A stretch of 29,717 bases of DNA from JANLWK01 sp031364505 (lineage in GTDB: Bacteria; Eisenbacteria; RBG-16-71-46), in contig JANLWK010000345.1 in assembly GCA_031364505.1 (NCBI GenBank), forward strand, positions 1 to 29,717, given 5' to 3'. Position numbers and translations under genes: made by a program. Each line of letters starts with the position of its first letter. The first letter of the stretch is position 1. Below are positions 7,201 through 14,485 of this stretch, one piece after another. The notes beneath the pieces are model-generated. The model did no database searches. It was not told where the DNA came from and worked only from the letters and a program-made list of their open reading frames with translations.

Positions 7201-9518
7201 TCCAGGTCGATGCCGGACACGCCGATGTCGTCGCTCGCGGTCCAGGTGATCGACTGCGTGGAGCCGATGTCCCACGACTCACCGCCGGTGGGCGAGGTGA
7301 TCGTGGCGGTCGGCGGGGTGTTGTCGGTGCCGGTCGCCGTGAACGGCAGGCCGTTCGACGTGCCGCCGGCGGGCGGCGGGTTGAACACCGTGATCGTGTG
7401 CACGCCCGGCGACGCGACGTCGGGCCCAAGGATCGCCGCCGTGAGCTGGCCGGCGTTCACGAACGTGGTCGCGCGGTCGCTGCCGTCGAGACGCACGATC
7501 GAGCACAGGCTGAAGTTCGAGCCGTTGATCGTGAGCGTGAGCGCGCCGCTGCCCGAGGCCACCGAGGTCGGGCTCAGGTTCGACGCCGTCGGCACGGGGT
7601 GCGTCTTCGTGATCACGAACTGGTTGCCGGTGGACGTCTGGGTATTGGTGATCGCGACCTGGATGTCGCTCTCGCTGATGCGCGTCTGCGACGTGGCGCC
7701 ACTGCCCGGGATCGCGTCGAGCGCAGCGCCCCCGCCGGGCGGCGTCACGAGGATGTCGTAGGTGCCGCTCTCGAGGTAGCCGAAGTTGTACGCGCCGCCC
7801 GCGTCCGTCTGCAGCGTGGCCACCGTGTTCGCGCCCTGCTTGAGCGTCAGCGTGATGCCCGCGACGGGGCCGCGGTCGCCGGTGGTGCCGGTGTTCTGGT
7901 CGCAGTCCTCGACGACCGTGCCCGCGATCTGCGCGTAGCTGAACGACAGTTGCTGGATCCACGTGCCGAACGTGTTCGCCGCCTTGGTCCACTGGCCGGC
8001 GTACCACGCGACGGTGCCGCCCGGCCCCGACGCCGCGGCGTCGTTGTCGATGCCCGTGTAGTCGCCCCAGCGCGACTGTGACGTACCGGCGAGACCCGCC
8101 TTGACCAGCACGCTCGACTGGAGCGTGACGTCGCTGCGCCGCTTGCCGGTGACCCATGCGGAGGGGAACTCGTTCGTGTTCGAGCGCCCGTAGCCCAGGT
8201 ACACCGTGCCGACCGAATCGGTGACGACGGCCGGGTAGAACATGAACGTGTTCGCGGACGCGTACGTCTCGTCGGTGAGCACGGCGCGGTCGCTCGTGCG
8301 CATCTGGAACAGCCGGATGCCCGAGACCTGCTTGGCGCTGATCGTCACCCCCGTGTGCCAGGACAGCGTGAGCACGCCGTTGCGTACGTAGAAGTCGGTC
8401 GGCCGGCAATCGTTCGTCGCGACGAGCGTCGCCGTGCCCATCTGCTCGGCATCGGGCGGCGCGGTGTACGCGCTGGTCGTCACGCTGGACGGCAGGTTGA
8501 GCGTCGGCGACGCCGGCGGGCCCGTCACCGTGCGATAGGTCACGCGACTGCCACCCCCCACTCGGACGCACACGCAGTGAATCGTGTTGTCGCCGAGCGT
8601 CAGGTTGCGGGCGGCCTTGGTGCAGAACCAGTCCTCGTCGTCGCCCGACGGCGCGGTGAAGCCGACGAAGTCGACGTACCCGACGGGTGCCCCCGTGTAG
8701 GCCAGGGCGCGATCGATGATGCGGATCTTCTGGTACTGGTACGAGTTGCCGGCGAACGAGAACTGCTGCGACGTAAAGGCGATCTTGTCATCGCTGACGC
8801 CGAGCGCCTGGTAGTCGCCCCAGTTCGTGGTCGGCGAGTTGCCGTCCTTCGTCATGTCGAACTTGTACTGGTACCAGGCGCCGCGGGCGTCGTTCGTCTG
8901 GCTGATCGCCAGGTAGTAGTTGCAGTAGTTGCTCGGGCTCGTGCCCTGCGTGAACGCGAGCGCCACGAAACGGTTGCGCAGCGCGTCGTAGTAGCACTGG
9001 GCGTCCGAGATGGCACCCTCGGGACCCGGGACGCCGAAGAACGTCTGGCCGTTCGTCTCGACACGGTTCGTGCCGTCCTTGTTCGTGACGGTCACGGAGA
9101 TGTTGCCGGCGCTGAAGATGTTCAGCGGCCCGCCGGCGACGGTCGGCTCGCCGGGGATGAAGCCCGCCTGGGTGATGCCTTCGAACCCGGTACCGGTCGT
9201 CGGGGCGAGCGGCCCGCCCGCGAGCGAGCGGGAGTCGCCGTTCAGGATGTGCAGGTTCGCCGGGATCGTGGTCTGCGGGTGGCGCTTGAGCTCCTCGACC
9301 TTCTCCGCCAGCTTCTCGTACTCGTGCTCCTTGCGCAGCGTGATGGGCAGGTGCTCCAGGTTCTCCTGGCGCGGCAGGTCGCTGAAGCGGAAGATGCGCG
9401 GGCGCACGGCGTCGCCGTGGAGGGTCCGGGCCTCGCGGGGAGCGGCGGACGCCCCGAGCGTCAGGACGAGCAGCAGGGCGGCGGCGAGGGACGACGACAG
9501 CCATGGCCGATGCGACAT
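4284..9518 (-). CDS. Large modular secreted surface protein with C-terminal FlgD-like/T9SS-like sorting domain
   Basis: A protein of 1744 aa, exported and probably surface-attached or released. The start at ATG 9518 precedes a clean signal peptide (residues 1-25, SLAAALLLVLTLGASAA); a GAGG lies about 10 nt upstream. Modules in order: a BNR/propeller-like region (about 100-530); an SdrD-B/CNA-B-like beta domain (about 530-635); an IPT/TIG domain (641-730); an Ig-like module (734-832); two InlB/Flg_new-type repeats (834-904 and 908-976, WSGDASGFTNPLTVSMTSNK). Then comes a Thr/Gly/Ala-rich beta-helix-like stretch with an AWGTAANWTP start (980-1470), a third Flg_new repeat (1475-1542), a second Ig-like module (1546-1645), and the sorting domain (about 1660-1744, GMYFARLQVAGRTFVRRFVM). 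Adhesion or matrix binding is likely from this architecture, but nothing shows a ligand or catalysis. Confidence 0.85.
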   Translation of the reverse strand: MSHRPWLSSSLAAALLLVLTLGASAAPREARTLHGDAVRPRIFRFSDLPRQENLEHLPITLRKEHEYEKLAEKVEELKRHPQTTIPANLHILNGDSRSLAGGPLAPTTGTGFEGITQAGFIPGEPTVAGGPLNIFSAGNISVTVTNKDGTNRVETNGQTFFGVPGPEGAISDAQCYYDALRNRFVALAFTQGTSPSNYCNYYLAISQTNDARGAWYQYKFDMTKDGNSPTTNWGDYQALGVSDDKIAFTSQQFSFAGNSYQYQKIRIIDRALAYTGAPVGYVDFVGFTAPSGDDEDWFCTKAARNLTLGDNTIHCVCVRVGGGSRVTYRTVTGPPASPTLNLPSSVTTSAYTAPPDAEQMGTATLVATNDCRPTDFYVRNGVLTLSWHTGVTISAKQVSGIRLFQMRTSDRAVLTDETYASANTFMFYPAVVTDSVGTVYLGYGRSNTNEFPSAWVTGKRRSDVTLQSSVLVKAGLAGTSQSRWGDYTGIDNDAAASGPGGTVAWYAGQWTKAANTFGTWIQQLSFSYAQIAGTVVEDCDQNTGTTGDRGPVAGITLTLKQGANTVATLQTDAGGAYNFGYLESGTYDILVTPPGGGAALDAIPGSGATSQTRISESDIQVAITNTQTSTGNQFVITKTHPVPTASNLSPTSVASGSGALTLTINGSNFSLCSIVRLDGSDRATTFVNAGQLTAAILGPDVASPGVHTITVFNPPPAGGTSNGLPFTATGTDNTPPTATITSPTGGESWDIGSTQSITWTASDDIGVSGIDLDYSTDGGVSFPFTIAHGLLNTGSYSWTVPGTPSTTARVRVIASDPGGNLASDSSHTDFTIAGYTITATAGANGTVTPSGVTGYPPNATPSYTITPNTGYSIVDVLVDGNSAGAITSYAFAALSASHTISATFVVNTYTLSVTVVGNGSVAKAPDQATYDHGTNVQLTATADPGWAFGGWSGDASGFTNPLTVSMTSNKSITATFTLHIYAWNKTGTAAWGTAANWTPQRATPNTDDVLLFNGGGVTTVTGVPTQAVNQILLSNGTGVTLQPTLSNTLTINGQSGTDLDVPAGTSLTVTGGTLVFALGASATGSVGGAVTLSAAGDRLTALGTGAIEFLGGSLFTQGGAFTGNPFGTGAGTSALNSVIFRNGALYVQVAGANPFGASAPNSVVTFQPGSRYRLDANLTPSFAGRTYADFEFNTTGPISVSGGTGLVTLDSLIVTKGTLNINMTTSPTAVAIKGAVVVKPAATLTFSPTVAATTTLNGSAQQRVDVGLGAVMTTNANATMNVNNANGIVLTGPVTTLGGPLSFTSGKVLTGGNVLAIGATGSVVGASNATGYVAGNLRRNFATGASKRLFDIGDLTRYAPVSLSVNTAPSALDYTASTTGSDHPSLGTSDLNPAKSCNRYWTLAQATGPTTTVDTALVMFTAPDLDAGAQPLAFLVRRFAGSWNVVTNGTRTTTSTIATGLTTLGDISVAELAAYTLAVTASGPGTVAKVPNQATYPGNSNVQVTATPTAGYSFVGWSGDATGATNPLSVTMTGNKAITATFADTTLPIITVSAPNGGELMPIGSSQNVTWTASDNIGVTLVDLLLSRAGAGGPFDPIATGIANSGTFNWTVTGPPTGTALVRAVAHDAAGYTGDDVSDLVFNIYDPTAVEAAVTEFAMTGVRPNPMHDLGTIGFALPQASTVRLSIHDLQGREIRVLASGTYGPGRHDAVIAGVGAKGLEPGMYFARLQVAGRTFVRRFVMTR

Positions 9519-9696
9519 ATGCGAAGTCCTCGAATGATGAGCAGGCAGAGAACGGGCGTGGACCCGCATGACGCAATTGAACCCTCTGGCGACGCAAGTC
9601 ATTGACCCGTAAAGGTGACGGGGGAACATCGCGCGTCACGGGCCCGGCGCCATAGGGCTAAATCATTGGGGCGAAAAGAGTACCCCTCGGGGGACA

Positions 9697-9726
9697 ATTC
9701 TAGCCTGCGCTCAACCCCGTCGGCAA
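9697..9726 (-). promoter_or_regulatory. Putative promoter of the large surface protein gene
   Basis: On the minus strand TTGCCG (9726-9721), an 18-bp spacer and TAGAAT (9702-9697, five of six consensus bases) lie immediately after the stop codon of the TPR gene at 9729. The predicted start near 9690 gives a leader of about 170 nt before ATG 9518. I looked for a c-di-GMP (GEMM) riboswitch core in that leader and did not find one. Confidence 0.55.
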
Positions 9727-9728
9727 GG

Positions 9729-10568
9729 TCAGATCTTGACGTCTCCGAGACGCAGCAAGCGTACCAGTCGCACCGGATCCAGCCCGCGCTCGGTGACGAG
9801 CGCGGCATGGGCCAGGGCGAAGTACGGCCGCGCCTCCGCCTCGCGACCCAGCGCGAACAACAGCTCGCCCAGCTCCTCGAACACGTAGCCGTCCTCCTCG
9901 CCCGCCGCCGCGGTGTCGCGCTCGAGGGCGCGCTGGAGGTCGAGTGCTTCGGCGTGACGCTCGAGGGTGCGAAGACACCGCGCGACCGACCACCGCGCGA
10001 TGTGGAGCGGCATCGGCTCTCCGGTCCGCTCGCGCTCCGCGAGCGCTCGCTCGAAGTGCGCGAGCGCCTCGCCTGCCTGGCCGAGGTCGTGCAGCGTCCA
10101 CGCCAGGTTGTTCTCGACGGGGGCGATCCAGCGCCGGGCGCGCGGATCGTCCGACCGCTCGGCGATCGCGATCGCGCGCTGCGCCCACTCGATCTGGCGC
10201 TCGGGCGGCTCGACGATGGCGAGCATGTGCGCCGCGTCGGCGGCCAGGTTGTCGAGCCCGGCGGACTCGGCGTGCTTGAGCGCCTCCAGGAACCAGCGCG
10301 AGGAGCGATCGCGCTCCCCCGACGAGTTGAGCACGCGGCCGCGCTCGAGCGCGTGGAACACGCGCGCCTCGCCCGACGCCGTGGCGAGCGCCGGCTCGAG
10401 CGCATCCAGCTCGCCGCGCGCCTCGTCGAACCGGCGCTGGAGCCCGAGCGCGCGCGCCAGCTGCGTGCGCAGTACGACCGTGTCCCCGGCGCCCGCGTGA
10501 ATCGCCTCGCGCAGCCGCGTCTCGGTGACCGCGGGATCGCGGAAGTCCCAGCGGCTCTCGATCGTCAC
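9729..10568 (-). CDS. Tetratricopeptide-repeat protein, cytoplasmic
   Basis: A 279-aa protein built of alpha-helical repeats (for example ARGELDALEPALATASGEAR, NNLAWTLHDLGQAGEALAHF, ELGELLFALGREAEARPYF), consistent with six or seven TPR-type helix pairs. There is no signal peptide or membrane segment, so it is probably a cytoplasmic scaffold. The GTG start at 10568 has GGGAGGG about 9 nt upstream. It is divergent from the glycosyltransferase gene, with which it shares the 10569-10681 intergenic space. No enzymatic domain is visible and the partner is unknown. Confidence 0.75.
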   Translation of the reverse strand: MTIESRWDFRDPAVTETRLREAIHAGAGDTVVLRTQLARALGLQRRFDEARGELDALEPALATASGEARVFHALERGRVLNSSGERDRSSRWFLEALKHAESAGLDNLAADAAHMLAIVEPPERQIEWAQRAIAIAERSDDPRARRWIAPVENNLAWTLHDLGQAGEALAHFERALAERERTGEPMPLHIARWSVARCLRTLERHAEALDLQRALERDTAAAGEEDGYVFEELGELLFALGREAEARPYFALAHAALVTERGLDPVRLVRLLRLGDVKI

Positions 10569-10645
10569 AGCGCGGCGCCCTCCCTTGGGTGGTCCGGGCG
10601 CCTCCGGGGGGCGTCTGGCGTCGCCATCATAATGGGGCGCGGGTC

Positions 10646-10674
10646 TTGCCGCTGATGGGGCCGATACCTACACT
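10646..10674 (+). promoter_or_regulatory. Putative promoter of the glycan gene string, leaderless spacing
   Basis: TTGCCG (10646-10651), a spacer of exactly 17 bp and TACACT (10669-10674) make a good sigma70-type promoter. The ATG at 10682 begins 7 nt after the -10 element, so transcription would start at or one base before it. The same TTGCCG -35 occurs in the promoters at 9697-9726 and 21038-21066. Confidence 0.55.
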
Positions 10675-10681
10675 TCACTCG

Positions 10682-11596
10682 ATGCGCTCCGATCCCTCGT
10701 CCCCCTCCACCCCACAGCCCTCGATGGGGCCCTCGCCAGGGCTCTCGCCAGGGCCCTCGATGGACCTCTCGATCGTCACGGTGTCCCACGGGCACCGCGA
10801 GGAACTGTCCACCGGGCTGCCGCTCGTGTTCGGGGCGCCGGATGCCTGTACGCGCGAAGTCATCGTCGTCGCGAACACGCCCGCGGACGGAACCCCCGAG
10901 CGCGTGCGCGAACGATTCCCCGCGGCGCAGCTGATCGTCAACCCGAAGCCGCTGGGATTCGCCGCGAACTGCAACCTGGGGATCGCCGCGAGCCACGGGC
11001 GGTACGTCCTCCTGCTCAACCCGGACGTTCGCGTGACGCCGGGCTCGCTCGACGCGCTCGTGCGCTTCATGGACGCGCATCCCGGCGCGGGCGCCGCGGG
11101 GCCGCGATTGCTCAACTCCGACGGCAGCCTCCAACTCTCCTGTCGCCACTTCTCGACGCCGGTCCTGTTCGCCCTGCGCGGCCTCGGTCTCGAGCGTCTG
11201 CTCGAGCGCACGGCGGCCCAGCGGCGCGTGCTCATGCAGGACTGGGATCACGCCGAGACACGCGACGTGGACTGGGTGTTCGGCGCGGCGCTCATCGCGC
11301 GGCGCGAGATGATCGAACACGTCGGCCCGCTCGATCCCGGCTACGCGCTCTACTGCGAGGATCAGGACTGGTGCTACCGGATGTGGACCGCCGGCTGGAG
11401 CGTGTACTACGTTCCGTCGTCCACCATGTCACACGCTCACCAGCGCGCCAGCGCACGCGGGCTGTTCAGCCGCTGGAAGTGGGTCCACGTGAGGAGCAAG
11501 TTGCGCCTGTTCCGCAAACAGGGGCTCAGCGGCCGGCGCCCATCGGGCAGCACCCCCGTGACGTCGCCGCGCGAGCGCGCCGGAGCCGGCGCCTGA
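10682..11596 (+). CDS. Family 2 glycosyltransferase (rhamnosyltransferase-like)
   Basis: A GT-A fold enzyme that should transfer a sugar from a nucleotide donor to a growing glycan at the inner membrane face. It shows the GT2 opening (MDLSIVTVSHGHREE), the GFAANCNLGI motif of WcaE/rhamnosyltransferase-type members, the donor/metal motif in LLLNPDVRV, and the ED motif in YCEDQDWCYRMW. Start: ATG 10682 fits the promoter (leaderless) and gives 304 aa with a Ser/Pro-rich lead. ATG 10760, with an AGGG 6-7 nt upstream, would start right at the fold and give 278 aa. The next gene encodes a sugar-phosphate transferase, so both probably act in polysaccharide assembly. Donor sugar and acceptor cannot be read. 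Confidence 0.85.
   Translation: MRSDPSSPSTPQPSMGPSPGLSPGPSMDLSIVTVSHGHREELSTGLPLVFGAPDACTREVIVVANTPADGTPERVRERFPAAQLIVNPKPLGFAANCNLGIAASHGRYVLLLNPDVRVTPGSLDALVRFMDAHPGAGAAGPRLLNSDGSLQLSCRHFSTPVLFALRGLGLERLLERTAAQRRVLMQDWDHAETRDVDWVFGAALIARREMIEHVGPLDPGYALYCEDQDWCYRMWTAGWSVYYVPSSTMSHAHQRASARGLFSRWKWVHVRSKLRLFRKQGLSGRRPSGSTPVTSPRERAGAGA
10720..10767 (+). repeat. Four imperfect 12-bp tandem units at the 5' end of the glycosyltransferase gene
   Basis: Units 10720-10731, 10732-10743, 10744-10755 and 10756-10767 follow the form CTCG(AT/CC)(G/A)GG(G/A)CC(T/C) with small changes. In frame they encode S-M-G-P, S-P-G-L, S-P-G-P and S-M-D-L. The array contains two ATG codons, one of which (10760) is a candidate start. 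Being a multiple of 3, copy-number change would keep the frame. Confidence 0.6.
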
Positions 11597-11643
11597 CCGC
11601 CGCACCCGAGGCCGGGCGCGCACCGGCGACCGCGCCGACGGGC

Positions 11644-13110
11644 GTGCCCACGCCCCTGCCATCGCACGCGACGCGGCCGGGCGGCTCGCCGGCGGGCTTC
11701 GTCTTCGCGCTCGGCGTGCTCGCGATCGTGGACTGGCTCGTGGTCGCCTTCTGCCTGGCGCTCGCGTGGGAGTTCCGCGAGGGCGTGATGCGGCGCGTCT
11801 TCCCGCAACTTCAGCCCCTGCTCCTCACTCCGTACGGCTACTGGAACATCCTGTACCTCGGGCTGCCGTGGGTGGTCGCTTTCGCGGAGGCGGGTCTCTA
11901 TTCCGGCCGCGTGCTGTTCTGGGAGGAAGCGCGCCGCTGCCTGCGCGCCTGCACGCTCGCCACCTTCTTCGCGACGCTGGTGTCGTTCGCCACGCAGTCG
12001 ATGTTCCGTCTGTCGCGCCTCGTCCTCGCGCTGACCTGGCTCGCGACGCTGTTCCTGGTGCCCATCGTGCGCCACTACGTGAAGCGCGGGCTCGCGGCTG
12101 CCGGCTTGTGGCGGCGGCGCGTGCTCATTCTCGGCGGCGGCGAGACCGGCCGCGGCGTGCTCGAGCGTGTGCGCAGCAACTCCGTGCTCGGCTTCGAGCC
12201 CGTCGCCTTCGTCGACGACGCGCCGCCGCCGGAGGGCCGCGTCGACGGGCTCCCGGTCGTCGGCCCGCTGAGCGAGGTGCCGCGCTTCGTCCGCGAATTC
12301 CGCGCCTCGGAGATCCTGATCGCCATGCCGCGGCTGTCGCGCGACCGGCTGCTCGAGGTCATCGCGTCGTGCGAGGGCGCGGTCGGCAGCATCCGGCTCG
12401 TCCCCGACATGTTCGGGCTCGCCACGGTCGGCATCGAGACCGAGGACCTGGACGGCATGCTGATGCTGCACATGCGCTGGAACCTGGCGAAGCCCTGGAA
12501 CCTCGCCATCAAGCGGGTGTTCGACCTCGCGGTGTCGGCGGCGCTGTCGGTCGTGCTCGCGCCGTTCCTCTTGGCTCTGGCGATCGCGATCAAGCTCGAC
12601 TCGCCCGGCCCGGTGCTGTTCCGCCAGCAGCGGCTCGGCCGCCGCTGGAACCGTTTCGAGTGCATCAAGTTCCGCACCATGCACGTCGATGCGGCGAAGC
12701 GCCTGGACGAGCACCTCGCGGCGCGGCCCGACGCGCTGGCCGAATGGCAGGAATTCGCCAAGCTGCGCTCGGGCGACCCGCGCATCACGCGGGTGGGCGG
12801 CTGGCTGCGACGCACGAGCCTCGACGAGCTGCCCCAGATGCTCAACGTTTTCCTCGGCGAAATGAGCCTCGTCGGCCCGCGCCCCTACCTGCCGCGCGAG
12901 CTGGAACGCATGGGCGGCTTCGCCGACACGATCCTCAAGGCCCCTCCCGGCATCTCGGGGCTGTGGCAGGTGAGCGGGCGGAACACGCTGCCGTTCGAGC
13001 AGCGCCTGCGACTCGACGAATACTACGTGCGCAACTGGTCGCTGTGGCTCGACGTGATCGTGCTGCTCAAGACCGTCGGCGTCGTGATCGGCCGCGAGGG
13101 GGCGTATTGA
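11644..13110 (+). CDS. Undecaprenyl-phosphate sugar phosphotransferase (WbaP/WcaJ-type initiating transferase)
   Basis: An inner-membrane enzyme that starts polysaccharide synthesis by moving a sugar-1-phosphate from a nucleotide sugar to undecaprenyl phosphate. The layout is that of the long (WbaP) form. Four N-terminal membrane helices (first GFVFALGVLAIVDWLVVAF) precede a Rossmann-like domain (RVLILGGGETGRGVLERV, FVDDAPP). A fifth helix follows (LSVVLAPFLLALAIAIKL), then the PF02397 catalytic domain. Catalytic-domain motifs are SPGPVLFRQQRLG, FECIKFRTM, the Asp-Glu dyad in SLDELPQMLNVF, EMSLVGPRPYLPRE and PGISGLWQVSGR. From GTG 11644 it is 488 aa. That start lacks a ribosome binding site; an in-frame CTG at 11593 overlapping the previous stop has GGAG 7 nt upstream and would add 17 residues. 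Confidence 0.9.
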   Translation: MPTPLPSHATRPGGSPAGFVFALGVLAIVDWLVVAFCLALAWEFREGVMRRVFPQLQPLLLTPYGYWNILYLGLPWVVAFAEAGLYSGRVLFWEEARRCLRACTLATFFATLVSFATQSMFRLSRLVLALTWLATLFLVPIVRHYVKRGLAAAGLWRRRVLILGGGETGRGVLERVRSNSVLGFEPVAFVDDAPPPEGRVDGLPVVGPLSEVPRFVREFRASEILIAMPRLSRDRLLEVIASCEGAVGSIRLVPDMFGLATVGIETEDLDGMLMLHMRWNLAKPWNLAIKRVFDLAVSAALSVVLAPFLLALAIAIKLDSPGPVLFRQQRLGRRWNRFECIKFRTMHVDAAKRLDEHLAARPDALAEWQEFAKLRSGDPRITRVGGWLRRTSLDELPQMLNVFLGEMSLVGPRPYLPRELERMGGFADTILKAPPGISGLWQVSGRNTLPFEQRLRLDEYYVRNWSLWLDVIVLLKTVGVVIGREGAY

Positions 13111-14471
13111 CCACGGTGACGCACGACGCGCGCCTCGACGCATGGCTCGACGCGCACCTCGAGGAAAGTCTCACCGAGCTGGAGCGGCTGGTCGCGCAGC
13201 CGAGCGTCAGCGCGCGCGACCTCGGGATCGCCGAGTGCGCAGACCTCGTCGCCGCGATGCTCCGGCGTCGCGGCTTCACCTCCGAGGTCGTGCCGACCGC
13301 CGGCGCGCCGGTGGTCCTGGCGTCCCGGCGCGGCACCGGGCCGAAGACGCTGCTCGTCTACAACCACTACGACGTCCAGCCGCCCGAGCCGCTCGAGGAG
13401 TGGACGTCTCCGCCGTTCGAGCCCGCCCGGCGCGAGGGCAGGCTCTACGGCCGCGGCGCGAGTGATGACAAGGGGCACCTCGTCGCGCGGCTGTTCGCCA
13501 TCGACGCCTGGCTCGCGGTCCACGGCGAGCTGCCCTGCACGATCACGTTCGTGATCGAGGGCGAGGAGGAGACCGGCGGCGCCCACCTGCCGGGCTTCAT
13601 CCGCGACCACCGCGACCGGCTGCGCGCCGACGCGTGCCTGTGGGAGTTCGGCTACGTCGACGAGCGCGATGTCCCCATGCTCTTCGGCGGCCTGCGCGGT
13701 ATCTGCTACGTCGAGCTGTCGGTGCGCACGGCCTCGCGCGACGCGCACTCCGGCCTCGGCGGATCGGTGTTCCCGAACGCGGCATGGCGCCTGGTGTGGG
13801 CGCTCGAGTCGCTCAAGGGCCCGGACGAGCGGATCCGCATCGCCGGCTTCCACGACCGCGTGCGCCCGCCGTCGGCACGCGACCTCGAGCTGCTCGAGGC
13901 GCTTCCGGATACCGCCGACGAATGGAGGCGTTCCTATGCCCTCGCCGGTTTCGTGCGCGGGCTCGAGGGCGGCCCCGAGCTGCGACGCGCGGCGACGTTC
14001 GAGCCCACGTGCACGATCTGCGGCCTCACGTCGGGCTACCAGCTCGCCGGATCGAAGACCGTGCAACCGGCCCTCGCATCGGCCAAGGTCGACTTCCGGC
14101 TCGTCCCCGACCAGCGCCCGGAGGACGTGCTCGCGCAACTGCGCGCGCACCTCGATGCGCACGGCTTCGCCGACGTCGAGATCGAGTGCCTCGGCCGCGG
14201 GACGCCGGCGCGCACCGATCCCGACCATCCGTTCCTCACGCTCGTCGCCGACACCGCCGAGCCGGTGTACGGCGCGGCACCGCGGCTCGTGCCGATGAGC
14301 GGCGCGTCGGGGCCCAACCATCCGTTCATCCACGACCTCGGCCTGCCGGTCGCGACCGCCGGGCTCGGCTATCCCGGCTCCCAGGTGCACGCGCCGAACG
14401 AGAACATCCGCATCGACCTCTACCTCAAGCACGCGCGCCACGTCGCGCGGCTGATCGGCGCCTTCGCGTGA
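13107..14471 (+). CDS. M20-family metallopeptidase (dipeptidase/acylase-like)
   Basis: A 454-aa zinc hydrolase of the M20 clan, which splits dipeptides or N-acyl amino acids. Metal-binding positions are visible: H87 in YNHYDVQPP, D120 in GASDDKGH, E154/E155 in EGEEETGG, and H428 in VHAPNE. The dimerisation domain sits between (VELSVRTASRDAHSGLGG). The WTSPPFEP and GRGASDDKG motifs are typical of the subgroup annotated as dipeptidases or M20/M25/M40 peptidases. Start: TTG 13107 overlaps the previous stop (TTGA) and has GAGG 7 nt upstream; GTG 13116 is an alternative. There is no signal peptide, so it is cytoplasmic. Its place after a glycan initiating transferase looks like translational coupling rather than a shared pathway. 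Confidence 0.88.
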   Translation: MTTVTHDARLDAWLDAHLEESLTELERLVAQPSVSARDLGIAECADLVAAMLRRRGFTSEVVPTAGAPVVLASRRGTGPKTLLVYNHYDVQPPEPLEEWTSPPFEPARREGRLYGRGASDDKGHLVARLFAIDAWLAVHGELPCTITFVIEGEEETGGAHLPGFIRDHRDRLRADACLWEFGYVDERDVPMLFGGLRGICYVELSVRTASRDAHSGLGGSVFPNAAWRLVWALESLKGPDERIRIAGFHDRVRPPSARDLELLEALPDTADEWRRSYALAGFVRGLEGGPELRRAATFEPTCTICGLTSGYQLAGSKTVQPALASAKVDFRLVPDQRPEDVLAQLRAHLDAHGFADVEIECLGRGTPARTDPDHPFLTLVADTAEPVYGAAPRLVPMSGASGPNHPFIHDLGLPVATAGLGYPGSQVHAPNENIRIDLYLKHARHVARLIGAFA

Positions 14472-14485
14472 GGCGCGTGACGGGA

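Noticed and set aside
4225..7275. Long minus-strand frame containing the 53-aa gene at its end
   Set aside because: Arg/His-rich shadow translation of the 1744-aa gene; only the last 53 codons have their own start and binding site.
5370..8081. Plus-strand 903-aa open frame opposite the surface protein
   Set aside because: Composition (Arg, Ala, Val, His-rich, no domains) is that of an antisense shadow in GC-rich DNA.
9519..9690. Possible c-di-GMP riboswitch in the leader of the surface-protein gene
   Set aside because: The leader is long, but I could not find the conserved GEMM core or a second pairing segment.
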